From Cardiocondyla obscurior (taxonomy: Eukaryota; Arthropoda; Insecta; Hymenoptera; Formicidae): a DNA stretch of 64,000 nucleotides. A program made the translations under genes and the position numbers. A model generated the notes under the pieces. The model was not told where the DNA came from. It did not search any database and saw nothing but the letters and a program-made list of their open reading frames with translations. Numbering within the stretch: the stretch's first letter is position 1; the number at the start of each line of letters is the position of its first letter. This document shows, piece after piece, positions 11,701 through 25,412 of the stretch. The DNA is taken from NCBI RefSeq assembly GCF_019399895.1, contig NC_091881.1:3226501-3290500 (forward strand), given 5' to 3'.

Positions 11701-13346
11701 ACTCGCCGTCTCCTGACGGTAATCGCACACTCGAACCACGAGTTACGATATCAGGCGAGCGACTTGAAATTTTATTATTTTATTACATTAAGAAATTGGG
11801 CCAAAAATTACTTAGTAAATCTACACCATGTGAAGTATTTCACAAATTTTTTTACATTGCATAATTGCAAAGTCATATAATGAAATAATTTTGAATACGT
11901 TAAATTGTAATTTGTATAAATATGCAGAAACATTTTTTAATCAATGACTTTTCTGATAATTTTTTTTTATTCTAATGCTCGCTGCTGTAAAATCGTAACT
12001 CGTTTGTTGATGTCGCGAGATACTGATCATCAGGGCCAGTCTCGCGATGACTCACAATGACTTTCATACAAATCGTTCGATAGGTACGAGCGATGAAACA
12101 GATTTAACGAAAAAGCACGGCGGCACTAGTAAGCTTGCACGGACATCATACGCTACGACGATCTCTCTTTTCTCTTGAGGGTTTTGCTTTTTTTTTTTTG
12201 TTTATAGCTAGAGTCGTAAAGTACTTTCCGCTTCTCATCGTGTGAGAACGGCTCGGAACACTCTGCTCGCTTTCTTCGCCCACGAAACTAACTATATGTA
12301 ATCGTGTATTTTCTTACGATGTAAAAAGTAAGCACGTGCGTCCACTCTCGTTAACGAAAACGCGAAACATTCTCTCGGATGCTAGCCATCATCGCCAGCA
12401 CACAATTCTGGCTTTATAAAAAGTATTTTCTTCGACGCTCGAACGTTCAATAATTTTAAAGCGATTTGATATAAAAAAAATTGATATAAAAACAGAGTGA
12501 ACTAGACAAATTAAATAATAAAAGCAATTCTTGAAATTTGAGAATTTTGTCCAGTTGTACAAAAATAATATATTTTTATAATTTAATACTTAAATTATAT
12601 GTCGAAAATTTATTATAAAATGTTTTTAATTATTCGCTATTACGATTTGTCGTTATAGTATGAAACGTAATTTAAACTTTGTTTTTTTTTGTTTTTTTTT
12701 TTGTTTTATTGTAAAAGCTATTTTTGTGCCAATATTAATTGTGAGCTTCGTTAATTAAAGTACATCTGATTTTATCATCAAATAGTGACAACGTAATTAC
12801 ATTTAGCTGCACAAACGTAGTAGAAACGATGTTCTCGTTCTGTTGTCGTTGTCTTTTGTTACTTAATTTTCGTGTTTTACGTGAGTAGAAAATAGAAAAA
12901 AAAAAGAAATCAACATATGGAGTTTGCACGGTACTTCGATTACTCGAGAGTTGACGCACTGCGCCGGACGTCTAAAAAGAGAGGGATTACTTTGTACAAT
13001 AGAAGCGCCCTGAACGCGTTTTCTTGAGGCCGGATTTCTTTTCGGCGAAATCTTTTCGGGAACTCGCGGGAACATCTTTCCGTGCGGTTGGCCAGATCTT
13101 TTCTTAGCATACAAAACGATTGCAACGTATATCTTCCGGGCTGTATACAAATTTTTCGACTGACCGTTCTAATATTTTCATGAGTGAGCAATTTTAGTAC
13201 TTATTCTCAAAGGCTTAGATTTATGTCTGTGCTTTGAATCTCAAAGATGCTATATAAACGCAAAGAAAGATAAATTAAACGTAAAGAAATAGTTAATATT
13301 AAAATTTTTCAAATATTTAAAATAAAAAGAGAACATAATAGACATA
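8779..13346. other. gene-free AT-rich DNA
   Basis: No coding segment could be supported. Contents are homopolymer runs (about 9594-9605, 10299-10314, 12186-12199, 12680-12706), a GC-richer patch at 11170-11560 with many TCG/CGA words, and the small inverted repeat at 12013-12047 listed separately. Open frames of 60-95 codons occur on both strands without splice or motif support. Confidence 0.5.
12013..12047. repeat. short inverted repeat with 8-bp arms
   Basis: TCGCGAGA at 12013-12020 is mirrored by TCTCGCGA at 12040-12047. Extra pairing inside the loop (ACTG with CAGT) gives a compact bulged hairpin about 35 nt long. No function is evident. Confidence 0.45.
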
Positions 13347-13349
13347 TAA

Positions 13350-13504
13350 AGGTGTGTATACACTTGGCGAACGAACAGCGAACGCGAGCATTCCCAAACA
13401 AATCAATCATTACAAAAATAACATACCAACAACACACATGACCGACGAAATGTTGGCGATCGCTGTGTTCGTACGTTGTTCGTTCGCTAAGCGTATACAC
13501 ACCT
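13350..13504. mobile_element. 155-bp MITE, PIF/Harbinger-like
   Basis: The left end starts AGGTGTGTATACACTTGGCG and the right end, reverse-complemented, starts AGGTGTGTATACGCTTAGCG. The arms continue as imperfect inverted repeats for over 35 bp, including GAACGAACA. Three-base direct repeats TAA at 13347-13349 and 13505-13507 flank it, as expected for a PIF/Harbinger target site (TWA). It has no coding capacity; the 63-codon - strand open frame across it is a by-product of the inverted repeat. The superfamily is inferred from the target-site duplication only. Confidence 0.85.
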
Positions 13505-13728
13505 TAATGGAATATTTGGATGTAAAGTAGTAGTTAGAAATTTATTTAATTAAAAGGAAAAAAAAAATCTGTTTATATGGATGATGTGTAATTAACGACA
13601 TCAGATTAATTATCTCGTTTTCGCGTTATTAACCAAATTAGGTGTAGAGGTAGAATTTCCTTGAAATGGTAATCGTAGAACATTCTGCTAATTAAAGCTG
13701 CATCCCGTCTGCGGGAGCTGAAAATTTC

Positions 13729-13749
13729 GCGTTATGCGTTATGCGTTAT
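13729..13749. repeat. three tandem copies of GCGTTAT
   Basis: This is a perfect 7-bp unit repeated three times in succession. It is a minisatellite seed, with no gene context. Confidence 0.9.
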
Positions 13750-15714
13750 TTGGTGCCCGAAAGATACCGCAATCCTTCCTGCGTGAAGCTCTGATCCCGA
13801 AAATCCTATTACGGTACTCGGGATCATCCTCACGAGTCCCTCTTTCTGCAATCCCGTAAAATGATATCACGACATCCTCGTGGTACTACGTCGATCTGAG
13901 CGTGCCCTATGGTATGGTTTTACGACGGCTTTCCTCTCTTATTCCACTTTCCTTGTACAAACCCCGCTATACGAGCGTCACGAGAACCTTTGACACACTT
14001 CTCCTTCGGTTCTATCAAAAATCAGTAGGACGCTTTTGTTCGCCGATTTTATTCCTCGTTTTAATGCTGATTTTTAATTGATTGTTTCCGTAAAAGAAGA
14101 CAACGTTAACGAACTTGCTCATATATCACCGTTATCGTTTTTATGAAAAGCCACGAACGCTATATAATTCGATTGAATAACTGCTCAAGCTGCTTTTAAA
14201 ATTATAATTACTATTTATTGAAATATTATATAACTTGTTAGAAAGTTATACGTTTAATTTAAAAATGTTATCTTAGAAATTATTGTTATAATACGTACAG
14301 AATACGTAAATGCGTTTGTAAAATCAATATGCCTATCGTCACGGTTTATAAAAAGTAAACTGTAATGTCTTTACGGAAACAACCAGAGCACAGTGGATTA
14401 CAAGTAGTAGGTGTTTGTATAATCCTCTTGCACGTTCGCTTGCGTGTTCATTATCATATCTCATGATTTCTTTCCGTCGAACGGAGGAACGAAAGTTTTC
14501 TTGCAGATGAGGGTGGCATGGTGCGTCGTTGGAAGTTTTCTAATCTCGTTCGTGGAAGGAGTTGGTTTTTTTTTTTTTACGGTCAGCGTACGAGTACTTA
14601 ACGTGATAATCTGTAAGCAAATGGTAAGAATTAATAATGAGATATATATCTAGCATAAACATGAAATAAAAGCTGAAAAATGTGTTGTTATTTGACTTTG
14701 TCGATCTTTTCCCCATTGTCGTTACTATCCTATCTTAATCCAGGAAAGCATCCCCTTAAAAATTAACGCAGAATGATACAAGGTAGGTTAGATTAACTGT
14801 CAAAGTTGCCGTTCGTAGTATGACAATCTCAGCGGTCTGGTTTGCGTGTGTGAAACCGGAGAGAAAGAAACAGGAGGACACGATAGAGTTTTCTGCGAAA
14901 CTTTTCTCTCGTGCCGTGATATCCGCAATATCGTTTCGATACGGTTGTTGCTCGCGGTACCACGGGTAATGGATAAAGCATCGAGAGACCAAAAGGCTTC
15001 CCTCAATGCCCCTTTCGTGTCTCGTATTCGTGTCTATGCTTTGCCCTCTTTGCGTTGCCCTTTTTCCGCCTTTTTTTTTTTTTTTTTTTTGCGAGGGCTC
15101 GGTAGCTATATTCAGTATAATAGAACATCTCTTGTACCGTCTCCTTCATTTTCACTCTTGTCGTTCGACAAACGAGCGGCCGTAACGGCGGATAATGGAA
15201 TCGACGTGTTCGACGATAGTTCATTCCGTCTTTCCTTTGACGAATAGAGATCATCCGAGTGATAATTCCGTTTTATTCTTTTCGCGAGCCGGTTATTTTT
15301 ATAGGCGTACTCGATCACGTACCTGCTCACGATTAAACGTGATCGGTATCTACTTGTCAATAGGCCTAGCTATTCGTGAGAAAGATCCGTGCAGCACGCG
15401 ATTGTACTTGCATAATAATTAATTTTTTAAATATAAAATTAAATTGCTGTAAGTTGTAATAAGTAATTAAAGAGAACCTATAGAGGGAATTTTTTTAAGA
15501 AACTCCGTAAATTCGCTCGGCGTTTAAAATACATTAATTTAATTTTTTTTTTTTCTGAAAAGTAGTATATTTTTATTTCTCTTCTTTATTTACGAGTATT
15601 AAAATCGCGTTTTTGTGAATCGCTTCGGAAAGAAATACTTCCGTCGAATTTTCCGTAAGAAAAAGAAATATCTTTTTTAAGCGGGGTTGTAACGTATCGC
15701 AATCTAGTTCTCAC

Positions 15715-15826
15715 CTTTGTCGAGATCCAAGACGAAGAACTCCGGGCACAGAATTAAAACTTCGTGCCGTATTTCTTCCTCTGGATCTTTTTTGTCCCGC
15801 GAGTAAAGGGACGCTCGGCTCGACGG
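15715..15826 (-). other. coding-like fragment ending at a splice donor, unidentified
   Basis: The - strand frame between an in-frame TAA (15827-15829) and a donor (AAAG, then GTGAGA) at 15715 reads in part RDKKDPEEEIRHEVLILC, then PEFFVLDLDK. The amino-acid pattern, with charged residues then an alternating hydrophobic stretch, looks protein-like. However, no good acceptor lies between the stop and the fragment, and a second frame is also open over the same DNA. I recognise no family. It could be a 5' exon, a pseudo-exon or chance. Confidence 0.15.
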
Positions 15827-17713
15827 TTACCGCGAGGGTTAGCTGGTGAAATTTCGACTCACGACGGTCCAGGATGCGATGTGTGTGAGGATGACGTTGG
15901 TCGGCGGCTTGCTTCGTCTCCTGAGGCTCTCCTACGGTAGGAAGTGGTGGACCAAATTATTCCTGTAGCACGAAAGGTGCCGCTAATGCCGTCGGCTCTT
16001 TCCGGCTTAATTATCTTGGGACCATTAAGTTTATCTACGAGCATCAGAGTCGCCCGTCTCCCCCGAGGAAACTGTTAGATTGGGGGAGGGAGCGAAAGGG
16101 GAAGGGTAGGTAGAGTACGCTTTTGCTGAGAACCGAACACTGAATGATTAAGTTCGAATACGAGAATAGCCAAATCATTAAATATACTTAGTCGTCAGAC
16201 GCTTCCTCTCGATTATGAATGATAGCAAACCAGAAGTGAACCAGGAACAATAGACGTTATTTTAATATCGATTATTTTAATACGAGGCATTGCGATATTT
16301 CAATAATAAAAGCTAATTTTAATAATACATATAAAGTTTTGCAATAATGGAATTACTATTATTTAACGATAAGAAATTGCCATCAAATTTCTTTTCTTTT
16401 TTGTTCTTCTTTTGCAGAGCAATATTTTATAGTTGTCTAAGTTCATCGTCTTGCAATTTTTTGCGCGTTACGCTTTTCGAAAGAGAAAAAGTTTAATTGA
16501 GATTAGCGTAGTTAACGAACCAGTATCTTGAAGAGAATTAACTTTCGGAAACGATTCGGTTGTTGTAAACTCAATTATCCATTTTCACAGTTATTTAATC
16601 GAGGTAATCGGGTCTTGTTAATGACTTCTCGACAGTATTTACCTCGGTCGCTTTTATTTCCTATTTTCTCAAATTCATAAATTGTTGTTAGAAGTTACTA
16701 AGACATTATTTGCGCTATAGGCAGGATTAGATAATAGATGCGGTTTGCAGATTTGGTTTTGTCAAGCACCTAGCAGATAATGGGCCTTTTAATTAGAATG
16801 GGTCATTAAGCTTATCCACGATCGTCGTCTTCGGTTCTTGCGCCGATTGGTGTCAGATGGACGCGCGTTTTATTAGCAAATCCACGAATTTTAATCGACG
16901 CGTCAGTGAGGAATCTGAAGAGCAAAGATAAAGTTTTAAAATCTAGTTTGTTCGGAAAATTTCGTTCAGGCTGATTTTAAAGTTTACGAAAGATAAAGAT
17001 TCTGTTCAAATTTGATTCGAATAACTTTTATTTTGTAAACATTAGTATTTAATCAAAATTAGTATTAAATGAGAGTTCAATAAAATGCCGTCGAGTAGCT
17101 ATGCAAAATTCTAATCGGACCCGTTCGTGGTCGAGGATCATCGGCGAATTATTCGGCCGTCATCGTCACGCCAGGGAGAATCCGGTCGGCGATAATTGAT
17201 GAAATGAATCACGTTGACATCGACGGTGATCGTTAGCAATGAGCGGGAGAACACGAACCGCGAGCTATCGTTAATCACTGAGCCTGACATATCCGAGCCA
17301 TCGTTTGTTACTTTTGGGAAAGTTGTGCGGTCGTCCGATCCTCCGACGCGAATTATCGATTCTATGGGACGACGTCGGTAGACTTAAGGTTAATTAAAAA
17401 TTAATAAATTAAACACGGAACGATTGAATGGTTTTTTGTATAGAAAGAAATTTTAAATACTTTAAAAAAAAGATCTTTGCGAACGTATCAAATATTGAAA
17501 TTTTTAATTGTTTGTTATTTTTTAAATATATGATTGCGTTATCACCAGCTTTATCTCACGTTTATTTTCAAGGCATTTTATTGTTCGTTTAAACGGCGAT
17601 TTTCCTATTTTATTCATTTATTGATTAAATTATTAACGACCTTCGCTTTCAGCGAAGTTTCTGGCTGGTCTAACGGACATGGTAACTAGCACTTGTACTA
17701 TGTCTCAAGGCTT

Positions 17714-17736
17714 TCTCTCTCTCTCTCTCTCTCTCT
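17714..17736. repeat. (TC)n microsatellite
   Basis: An uninterrupted CT dinucleotide run of about 11 units. Confidence 0.95.
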
Positions 17737-18609
17737 TGCTCTTTCGTCTTATCCTGAAAGTTAACAACTATCGGCTTTGTAACCGTGCTTAAGTTAATGC
17801 GAGTTTCGCGCGTGTTGAATAGTTTGTAAGTCCATTACAGACGCATTAAGATCATACATACATATATCTGTAGATCCATGTACACGTCTGAATGCTCATC
17901 TGACGGTTCTCTTCAGCTACGAAGAGACACGTGATACGAGCACGATCACTTCGAGGCATAGCAGTTGGAACTATCAAAGCTAACGTTTCGATGTGTTACA
18001 CCGTCATGTTATCTTGAAGTTTCCTTCGCCAATATTAGTCAATTCTAATCGCAGTTTAACTAATTCCGCTTTTACGTCACATATTAGACCGGATCGAATG
18101 TAATTAATTCAAAACACGAGGTAGGCGCGCTTCACGAATTAAACACCGGGTAAATATCGTCAGCATTGCCGAAAAAGGCAAGGGGCAGAGGTACCGTAAA
18201 AGAGTGGCTTCTTGTTCGGCGTTCGTTTTGCCGCGGGATTCGTATTTTTCTTCTTAATATACGAGCATCCTGTCGGGTATTTACGTGGCCGGCTAACGCG
18301 GAGTACCTCTTACGCGAAGCGTTTATGCGACGTGCGTTTCAAGGATACGTAGTCGGTGCTTTTCCGCAAAGAGCTTTCGGCATCGCGCGAGGACTGCTAC
18401 GAGCTTACCAAAGAGCCCCGCAGAGACATCCGCCCCGCTCGTATACCCACCGGTCTCTCTCTTTTCTTATAGCGCGTAGTTTTCAGCTTTTACCTTTTGG
18501 CTTTCTTTTTACGCGGTTTTTCTTTACGAAAAACGGTCAGCCGTATCGCTTCCGTCCGACGTAGCCGCCGTCTAAGGACACCGGGGAGCACTGGACGTTA
18601 TTGCATGAG

Positions 18610-18630
18610 ATATATATATATATATATATA
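18610..18630. repeat. (TA)n microsatellite
   Basis: An AT dinucleotide run of about 10 units, followed by further degenerate TATACG words to about 18652. Confidence 0.95.
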
Positions 18631-21600
18631 GTTACGTATATGTATATACGTATGTTCTCCGAGCACATACGTACTATCTTTGAACAGTTATCGATATTCG
18701 ATTGTGACTCTCTCATGGCTTCCGTGGCCGTAAATAGCGTGTCCGAACGAACGTGAGATAACGCGAATTGTAAAAAGAGGAAGGATCAAAATTTCGTTTT
18801 CCTTAATTTTCCACGCAATCCGAACGAGCATTCTCGCGGGTGACGCGAGTTACGGCGAACCCATAAGGGATATGTAATTATAGATGAAATTTCTCCCCTA
18901 AGCTAGGTAAATCGTATACGAAATTTACTCCCGGCGCAACCTCGAACGGCAATCATTTTCGCCAAGTCGCGCAACTTCAACTTTGAACGCGGCACGTGAC
19001 TCGTGTCGCAAGGATTCAGGAACGACGATAAATCACGGGAGACCCGTTGAACCCCTTTATATCGGCGTGCTGCGAAAGCTCCGTCTTCCTTCGTTCATCA
19101 GAGAGGTGACGTGGCTGTTGCGGCAACTTTTTTGCCGTCATATAGCGTGTCGCGTGTTCTTTCAACGATAGATAATAGAAGAAAAACGTATTTTAATGCC
19201 GAGAAAACGATCAACTTTTTATTTAAGTTAACGAATGATTAAAAGGTTCTAATTAAAAGGCCCATATCGCTAAACGGAAATATTCCGCTTATAATAATTG
19301 AAAAGTTTTTTTCCCGTGAAATTGCAATGGTAATAAAGTTGCGCCTTACCTTTGGAAAAGAATGACGTTTCTTGCCGGTGGTCGCTGTCTTCCTCTCGAA
19401 GCGAATTGAAGTCGAGAAGATGACAGTAGACAGCGAACGAAACGTAGAGAGGAGGAAATAATAGAAAATAACAAACGCGAAGAGGAAGACGGTTCGAAAG
19501 GGCAAAATTGAAAAAACGTGGGCGAACAGCATCAAGTGCTCGAGACGATTACGCGAAATGTCGAATGATAGTAATGTAATGAAGGATAAGCGCGCGGAAA
19601 AGCGCGCTTCGGGAGGAGAGCCCGAGAAGATCGCGGAGGGCGAAGTCGCGGATGCAGGGATCTGTATCGCGATAGGGAGTAAAGGGCGGGCGGATAGGTG
19701 AGGCTACAACATAACAAAACACGATGAATGTCCCGATGTGCAAGCTGCAAGCAGAAATTGTACGTCAGTTTAAGATCGATGGTTAGGCTACCTCTCGTCG
19801 CGCGATATCGCGCTCGCTAAATTATCCGGATAAATGCGCCCGGGCGGGCTCGGCCATCGTTTGCGGATGCTGGATTCACGCCTCGGGGTAATCGTTAAAT
19901 ATTTCGAAATCAGTGCGGATCCGCGAATGCCGCGAGCGCTTCGTTGCACCGCGGGCTTGTTTATTGTTAGCGCGCGTTAGTCCATTGACAGTCACTCGCA
20001 TTTCGTTTTCGAGGTAATTCGCGCACTCGAGGTACAGATCGCAAATCAATGTCTAGATTCGCCGTAAAACATTTATAAAATACTACGCTCGGTGAGCACG
20101 GGATCGTTCGATAAATTACAATGATAATTCTAAAATGCTATAAAATAGTCGTCAGAAAATTGCATCGTTTCAAGTATCCGTGATTATAAAGAGCTGATTT
20201 ATTTATTAATTTTCTTTTCGCGCGATTTATTTTAAACGAAAACTCGCAAAATAATTTTTTAATGCAATTCTTTTTTGAATTAATATTCCCAATATTGCGG
20301 TAATAATTAGAATAAATTGTAGAAATATATCGATTTACCTTGACAGTGCCGCTAGATGCGCTAGAAGCGGGCGAGCGTAACGTCCTCGGCGAACGAAGAG
20401 AATTTATCCAAATCTTGAGTGCCAGCAGATAAAGATAGTAGATTTCCATTAAGCATTTCATATAATCTATATATTGCTTTTGTAAATTTGAAACAATAAC
20501 TGAAATATCAAGATTAACCCTTTCGTGTATAGTAGTCGTTATTTGCACACATAGATGTATTCTCTTTGTTTGATTTGTCGCATTAATTTCTTATCGATTA
20601 CAATGTGAATCTCTACGATTATTTTGATACGGTATATACAGTGCGAAGCGGTTTCTGCACACTTTCCTCAAATTAAAACGATCAATTATTACTATTAAAG
20701 AAATCACATTTCAATATATATGATTTTTAATTGAATCGATGAAATTTATGCGCTTGTGAGAGCTTGAACTTCTCAGCCTCGTACTACAACGACTGCCGAC
20801 CCCTCGGGCTCTTCAAGGCTCTTCACCGACCCTGAAGAAGAACGAGAGGGGAAACGGTCACAGTTCTATTCCTGTAACCCGTGAATCATTTCACTTGCAC
20901 CTATCTTGTCTAACGCGTGTAGGGCCCTTATACGGTTACGCTGAAAGGTGCACGACCTCAATAACACATGCATTTAACGATCGTTAGTTTCGAGGAGAGT
21001 TATTCGCTTATTCTTGATAATCCGTGACAAGACTATTAGTAAATATAAAGAACAAAAAAAAAAAAAAGAAAGAAAAGAATTAAAATTGATTATTTTTATA
21101 ATTATGATGATTAAATGTCTCTTATAGACAGAGTTATTCTGAACCACTAAGAATACGATTAAAGAAATATTTTAATTTTATATAATTTTATCAAAATAAA
21201 TTTGTTCTTAGGTATAATTTAATTCGTGTATTTTTAACGAGAGAATACAATATAGAAAATGCCTGGTACTCTGGTATTAAAATACCAAAATTGTCGTAAC
21301 TGCTATTAATACGTAATGGTTGAGTGATCTCTCGAGTAAAGCTATTCGATTATTCGTGATATTCCCCGACAGGACTATTATTATTAAATCAATTTTGCTA
21401 CAAGCACGACTTGAAGGTATCCTCGACGTTTGATTCGTTAAACAGCAAGGAATTCGATAGGTACTGTTGTAGTTTCTGATTAAATGAACGCTGCGGCGGA
21501 ATTTCGCTGATACGCCGCATTGTCCTGACGTGCCAATTACTGGCTACGTAGCAACGACGTACTTACTGACGGCGAAATATCGCTAGGCGAACGCGAAATG

Positions 21601-23200
21601 GAGAATTCTCCATAGAACTTTAACATTCAATAAACTTGTGGATAATAGCGGGCCAATATCGGTATTGTGCCGCTGGAGTCGGCTTGACCACTATTAGTGT
21701 CGTATCGTGAATTTGTGATCTGACCTAGCTTTATCGCGTTAGAATTCATGTGTTTAGCCCGAAAATGGAAGGATCGTGCCAAGAGTCGCACTTAGGAGCA
21801 TTACGCAACGGAAAAGCAGTAAGACGTGCTACATGTTTTGCGTTAAAAAAAAATTTAGACGCGGTAATAATCTTTTCTATTTCAATTTTAGTGGGAAAAT
21901 TTACAAAGTTTTTTTTTTTTTAAATGAATTCACTTGAAATTTATTGCTTTTGACTTTGTTTCAAATCAGTATGTTATTGATTTAAATAAGACATTTGAAT
22001 AAGTATTATTGCAAGAAAAATGAAAATAATTTCCGCTGTTGTTAGACTTCCGACAAGACGAGTTTATAGATTCAAATCGAACATAGGTAGACGTTCCGAT
22101 GTCGATATTTATCGGCGATATCAGAATATAAAAATACTTCTTTCAGGCATGGTTCAGGCGCGTTGACGACTTAAAATAATGACGCGCACGTCAGAAACTT
22201 TTCTGCGCGAGACATCAATAATACCTCGCGTTTTATTCAATGCCCGACGTTGTCGACGACTTTAAGAAATTTATCGAGCCTGTTGATTTCAAAAGATACA
22301 CGGATAGATGCGCAACGACGATCACGTTGCGTGTGCATTGGGAAAGATTGCCGAGTGGCGAATATTTATTTTCCGGCAACGACAAAGCGCGTTACCTTTG
22401 GAACCGTTCTTCCCGTATGTAAATTACTCTCGATACGCGGCCATTTCTTTTTTTTTTGTTTTACATTCGCTTCCCTCTTGACACCACTCTGCTGTTATCG
22501 GAAACCATTGAATTCATGATCGTTTCGCGGATGAGGGCAGTGGAGAACAAGCGCACACTCTCCGATGAATAAAAGAGGCAATCGCGTCGGGGCGCGATGT
22601 AAATTCATTACACGTGTACGTCGCACGTTCGTCCGAGTGCGTTTGTTTGTAAAATCTAATCAAATATTGTCGAGCGCTCATTCGCGCCGTTTTTTTTTTT
22701 TTTTTATATAAAAGTTCCATCGCCAAAGCTGGCCGAAACATGGAGATGTAGCCGCCTGTACGCTTCTATCGTCAATATTCGTTTATTTGCATATAATCGA
22801 TTGCAAGAATTAACGGAACGATTTTTCGGAAATAGCGTCTCTTTTCTTTTTATTCGCTGTGATTTATTTTACTCGTTACGTAAAGCGAACAGTAAAATGA
22901 CATTGCTTTTCAATCTGCTGTTGCAATATAATGTAATTACGGTATAGTAACGATTTTCGTAAATTAGTTTTAAATTTACGACTTTCTTGAAAAGTATTAC
23001 AAGTAGATAATCAATAAATATTTTTAACACTAAATTAATTTATTTAAATTTTTAATGTCGTTTATCTTTATTTTTTTTTTTCATGATATTAATAAAATAA
23101 TACCACACGTTTAGATTTCTTGCAATTCGTTTTTCAAGACAAAGTTAATTTTGCAAGGGTGAATCAGAGACTTTAAAAACAGCGGAATTACCATTGATTA

Positions 23201-23208
23201 TGACGTCA
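23201..23208. promoter_or_regulatory. perfect CRE palindrome TGACGTCA at edge of GC-rich block
   Basis: TGACGTCA is the full CREB/ATF consensus. It lies at the left edge of a GC- and CpG-rich block (about 23.2-24.4 kb) that differs from its AT-rich flanks and could be a promoter or enhancer. No transcript start or exon could be placed, so the regulatory role is inference from motif and base composition. Confidence 0.25.
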
Positions 23209-25387
23209 TTTGCGTATCGGGGTCGTGTTGAGGGTGAAGTGTGTTATGTTACGCGAACGCGACCACTAGCAGCCGAGGGTTAATATGTTAGCGTGTCGCA
23301 TGTTTAGGAACGACAAACTACACGAGCTCGCGCTCAGGCTGAACGAGAGAGAAATTGCCGCAATTCCATGCGAAGGCGGAATCTTAAGCGCATAGTAGGC
23401 TCGGTAATTCTCCGCGCCGGAAGGTAACGTGGTCCGCAGTGGTGGTGCACTATACCAGATGCCGGCAGAACGTATTGGGTACTGCACCCGGTAATACGTA
23501 TCGGACTACATTTCACGGTTGATCGAAGCCTGAACCGGTAGCGCTATAGACTATTTCCCAAAGGATTCCCAGTGCGATATAATGGGTTTGCCAAGGTATA
23601 ACGCAGCTAGTTACCTAACTCTATCGTATTACCGGGACCGACCGAGCCACTCTGCTCCCCCGCGCGGACCGGAGCCCGACCGACCGTGGCTTCAGCTGGG
23701 TCCTCTCACGGGGTAAATTCGTCAACTGGGCGCGCTCTTGGACCGTGTCTCAGGCGGGTGAGAAACGCGAGATCGATGCCTGCACGCGGTTAGATTTGAA
23801 AATTGCGCTTCCTCGCCACGTACGCGTCGACGAATCGTGCCCTCTCCCCGTGGCGATTCCTTCCCTTGGCCTTTCCTTCGCGATACCATCCCCTGAGTAC
23901 ACCTTTTCGCTTCCACCAGGTGAAACCTTCGTACCTTATCCATTCGGCCGTATCTATCTCGCAGGATCTGCGAAAAGACTCCTTCAAGTCGGTGGGAAAG
24001 GGGGGGGGGGACAAAATTGGAAAGTGGAGCTAGGAATCTCGTTTAGATCGTTTCGAGTGATTCAGCTTGCACGGATGCACGCGCGCGTTCCCTATACACG
24101 ATTTATCGACCTTCCTCATTCCGTGTTCTCTCTTGAGAATTCATCAAGTCCGAATCGATCTCGGAGAATCGCGCTGTACACGCGAAATAATAAAGTACGA
24201 TGCGTCTTTGGAGAAGGAGGAGCGGTTATTAATTATCGTGCTTGGCAGTCATATCTTCCTCCTTTTTTTTATTATTTTTTTTCTTTTTTTTTCGCGGAGC
24301 GTTTCTCTGGCGTGTACCTTCGGAACGTATGGAGACTACGGATGACACGGAGGGCATTGTGAGAGCACACGAGGTCGCATATCGAGAGTCTTTTGTTGGT
24401 GCTACATAAAGAGGGTAGGAAAGGAGTGAGGAAGGCTATTGTCTCGGTTGTCGCGCCCGGAGAACGGAAGTACTTCCGCGCGTACCCGTATTTCAGAGAT
24501 TTTTTAATACCACGAATGACTTGTACGCGCCGAGTGCTATTAACCTTTTTATTCAGTTACTTCTGGGTGTTCTCAAAAAAAAAAATGTTAAAATACTCTT
24601 TACACTTGTTTCCCTCTATTGATTCCACGCGACAGCATAGAAGCGTCGTCGCTACTGCAGTTTGTTTTATTTCTCGGAAATCATTAAGATTTCTCAGAGG
24701 AAAAATCTTTTTCCACGGTGAAAATGATAGAAGTTTGATCCCTCAGTTTTTGAATTAATGTTGCCACCGCCCTAATTCCATCTACTTCGGAAAAATCTTA
24801 TTCCACTCGTCTCAATTATTTATTAAGGAAACTTCAACGCAGTTGTGAACCTAATTTTATTTATTCTATACTCGTACACGTTTGCAAATAGTTTATCGAG
24901 GCCAGTGGCGATTTCAATCCTGCTGCTGTTTCGAGTTAGTTTAAATTTAATTAAAAAAAAATAATAAAATGACGTCAACTAGGCTCAACAAATTTTATCT
25001 GAGAAAAAATACCAGTCATAATTTTATAATAATTTTCCGCTAAGTGTACTCATTAAATGCACAATGAGATCACCGCGCGTATATATTTTTAGTCGCGATC
25101 GTCGTTCGGACAATTCTCGAGATGTCTTAATGCCGAAATAATTCTTCAGCCGGTGACACTTTAAAAGCGATCGTTACCGTGCTATATGGCTCTATGTCCG
25201 TAAAGCTATTGTTAACGCAATACATCGCGGTCATAATCTGTCGCTTAGGCAGACACCCGGTCTTCCGAATGTCCTAGCAGTCGTTATAGTTTAATGCGTC
25301 GGGCGCCGCCGTAATGCGAATTCATAGCTGCCGAAAGCAGCGCCGGGTGGGCAGCCGCTCGTGTAAACATCGTGTACATCAGCCAGT

Positions 25388-25412
25388 CAAGCCAAGCCAA
25401 GCCAAGCCAAGC
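25388..25412. repeat. five tandem copies of CAAGC
   Basis: A perfect pentanucleotide repeat of five units, followed by a partial unit. Confidence 0.95.

Larger units (their letters stand above)
13508..23200. other. gene-poor region, no supported gene
   Basis: AT-rich DNA alternates with GC-richer, CpG-containing patches (about 13.7-14.0, 15.0-15.4, 15.7-16.1, 17.1-17.4, 18.1-19.1 and 19.5-20.1 kb). Long chance frames arise in the GC-richer patches, often on two or three frames at once. I found no consistent acceptor-ORF-donor set. One coding-like fragment on the - strand at 15715-15826 is listed separately. Confidence 0.45.

Noticed and set aside
13309..13500. 63-codon - strand frame
   Set aside because: It lies almost entirely within the MITE and comes from its inverted repeat.
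15859..16044. 61-codon - strand frame beginning MLVDKLNGPKIIKPE
   Set aside because: At least one other frame is open over the same GC-rich DNA and no splice-consistent exon could be built.
22240..22422. 60-codon ATG frame beginning MPDVVDDFKKFIEP
   Set aside because: It looks somewhat protein-like, but it is short, overlaps another frame of 89 codons, has no splice or family support, and is indistinguishable from chance.
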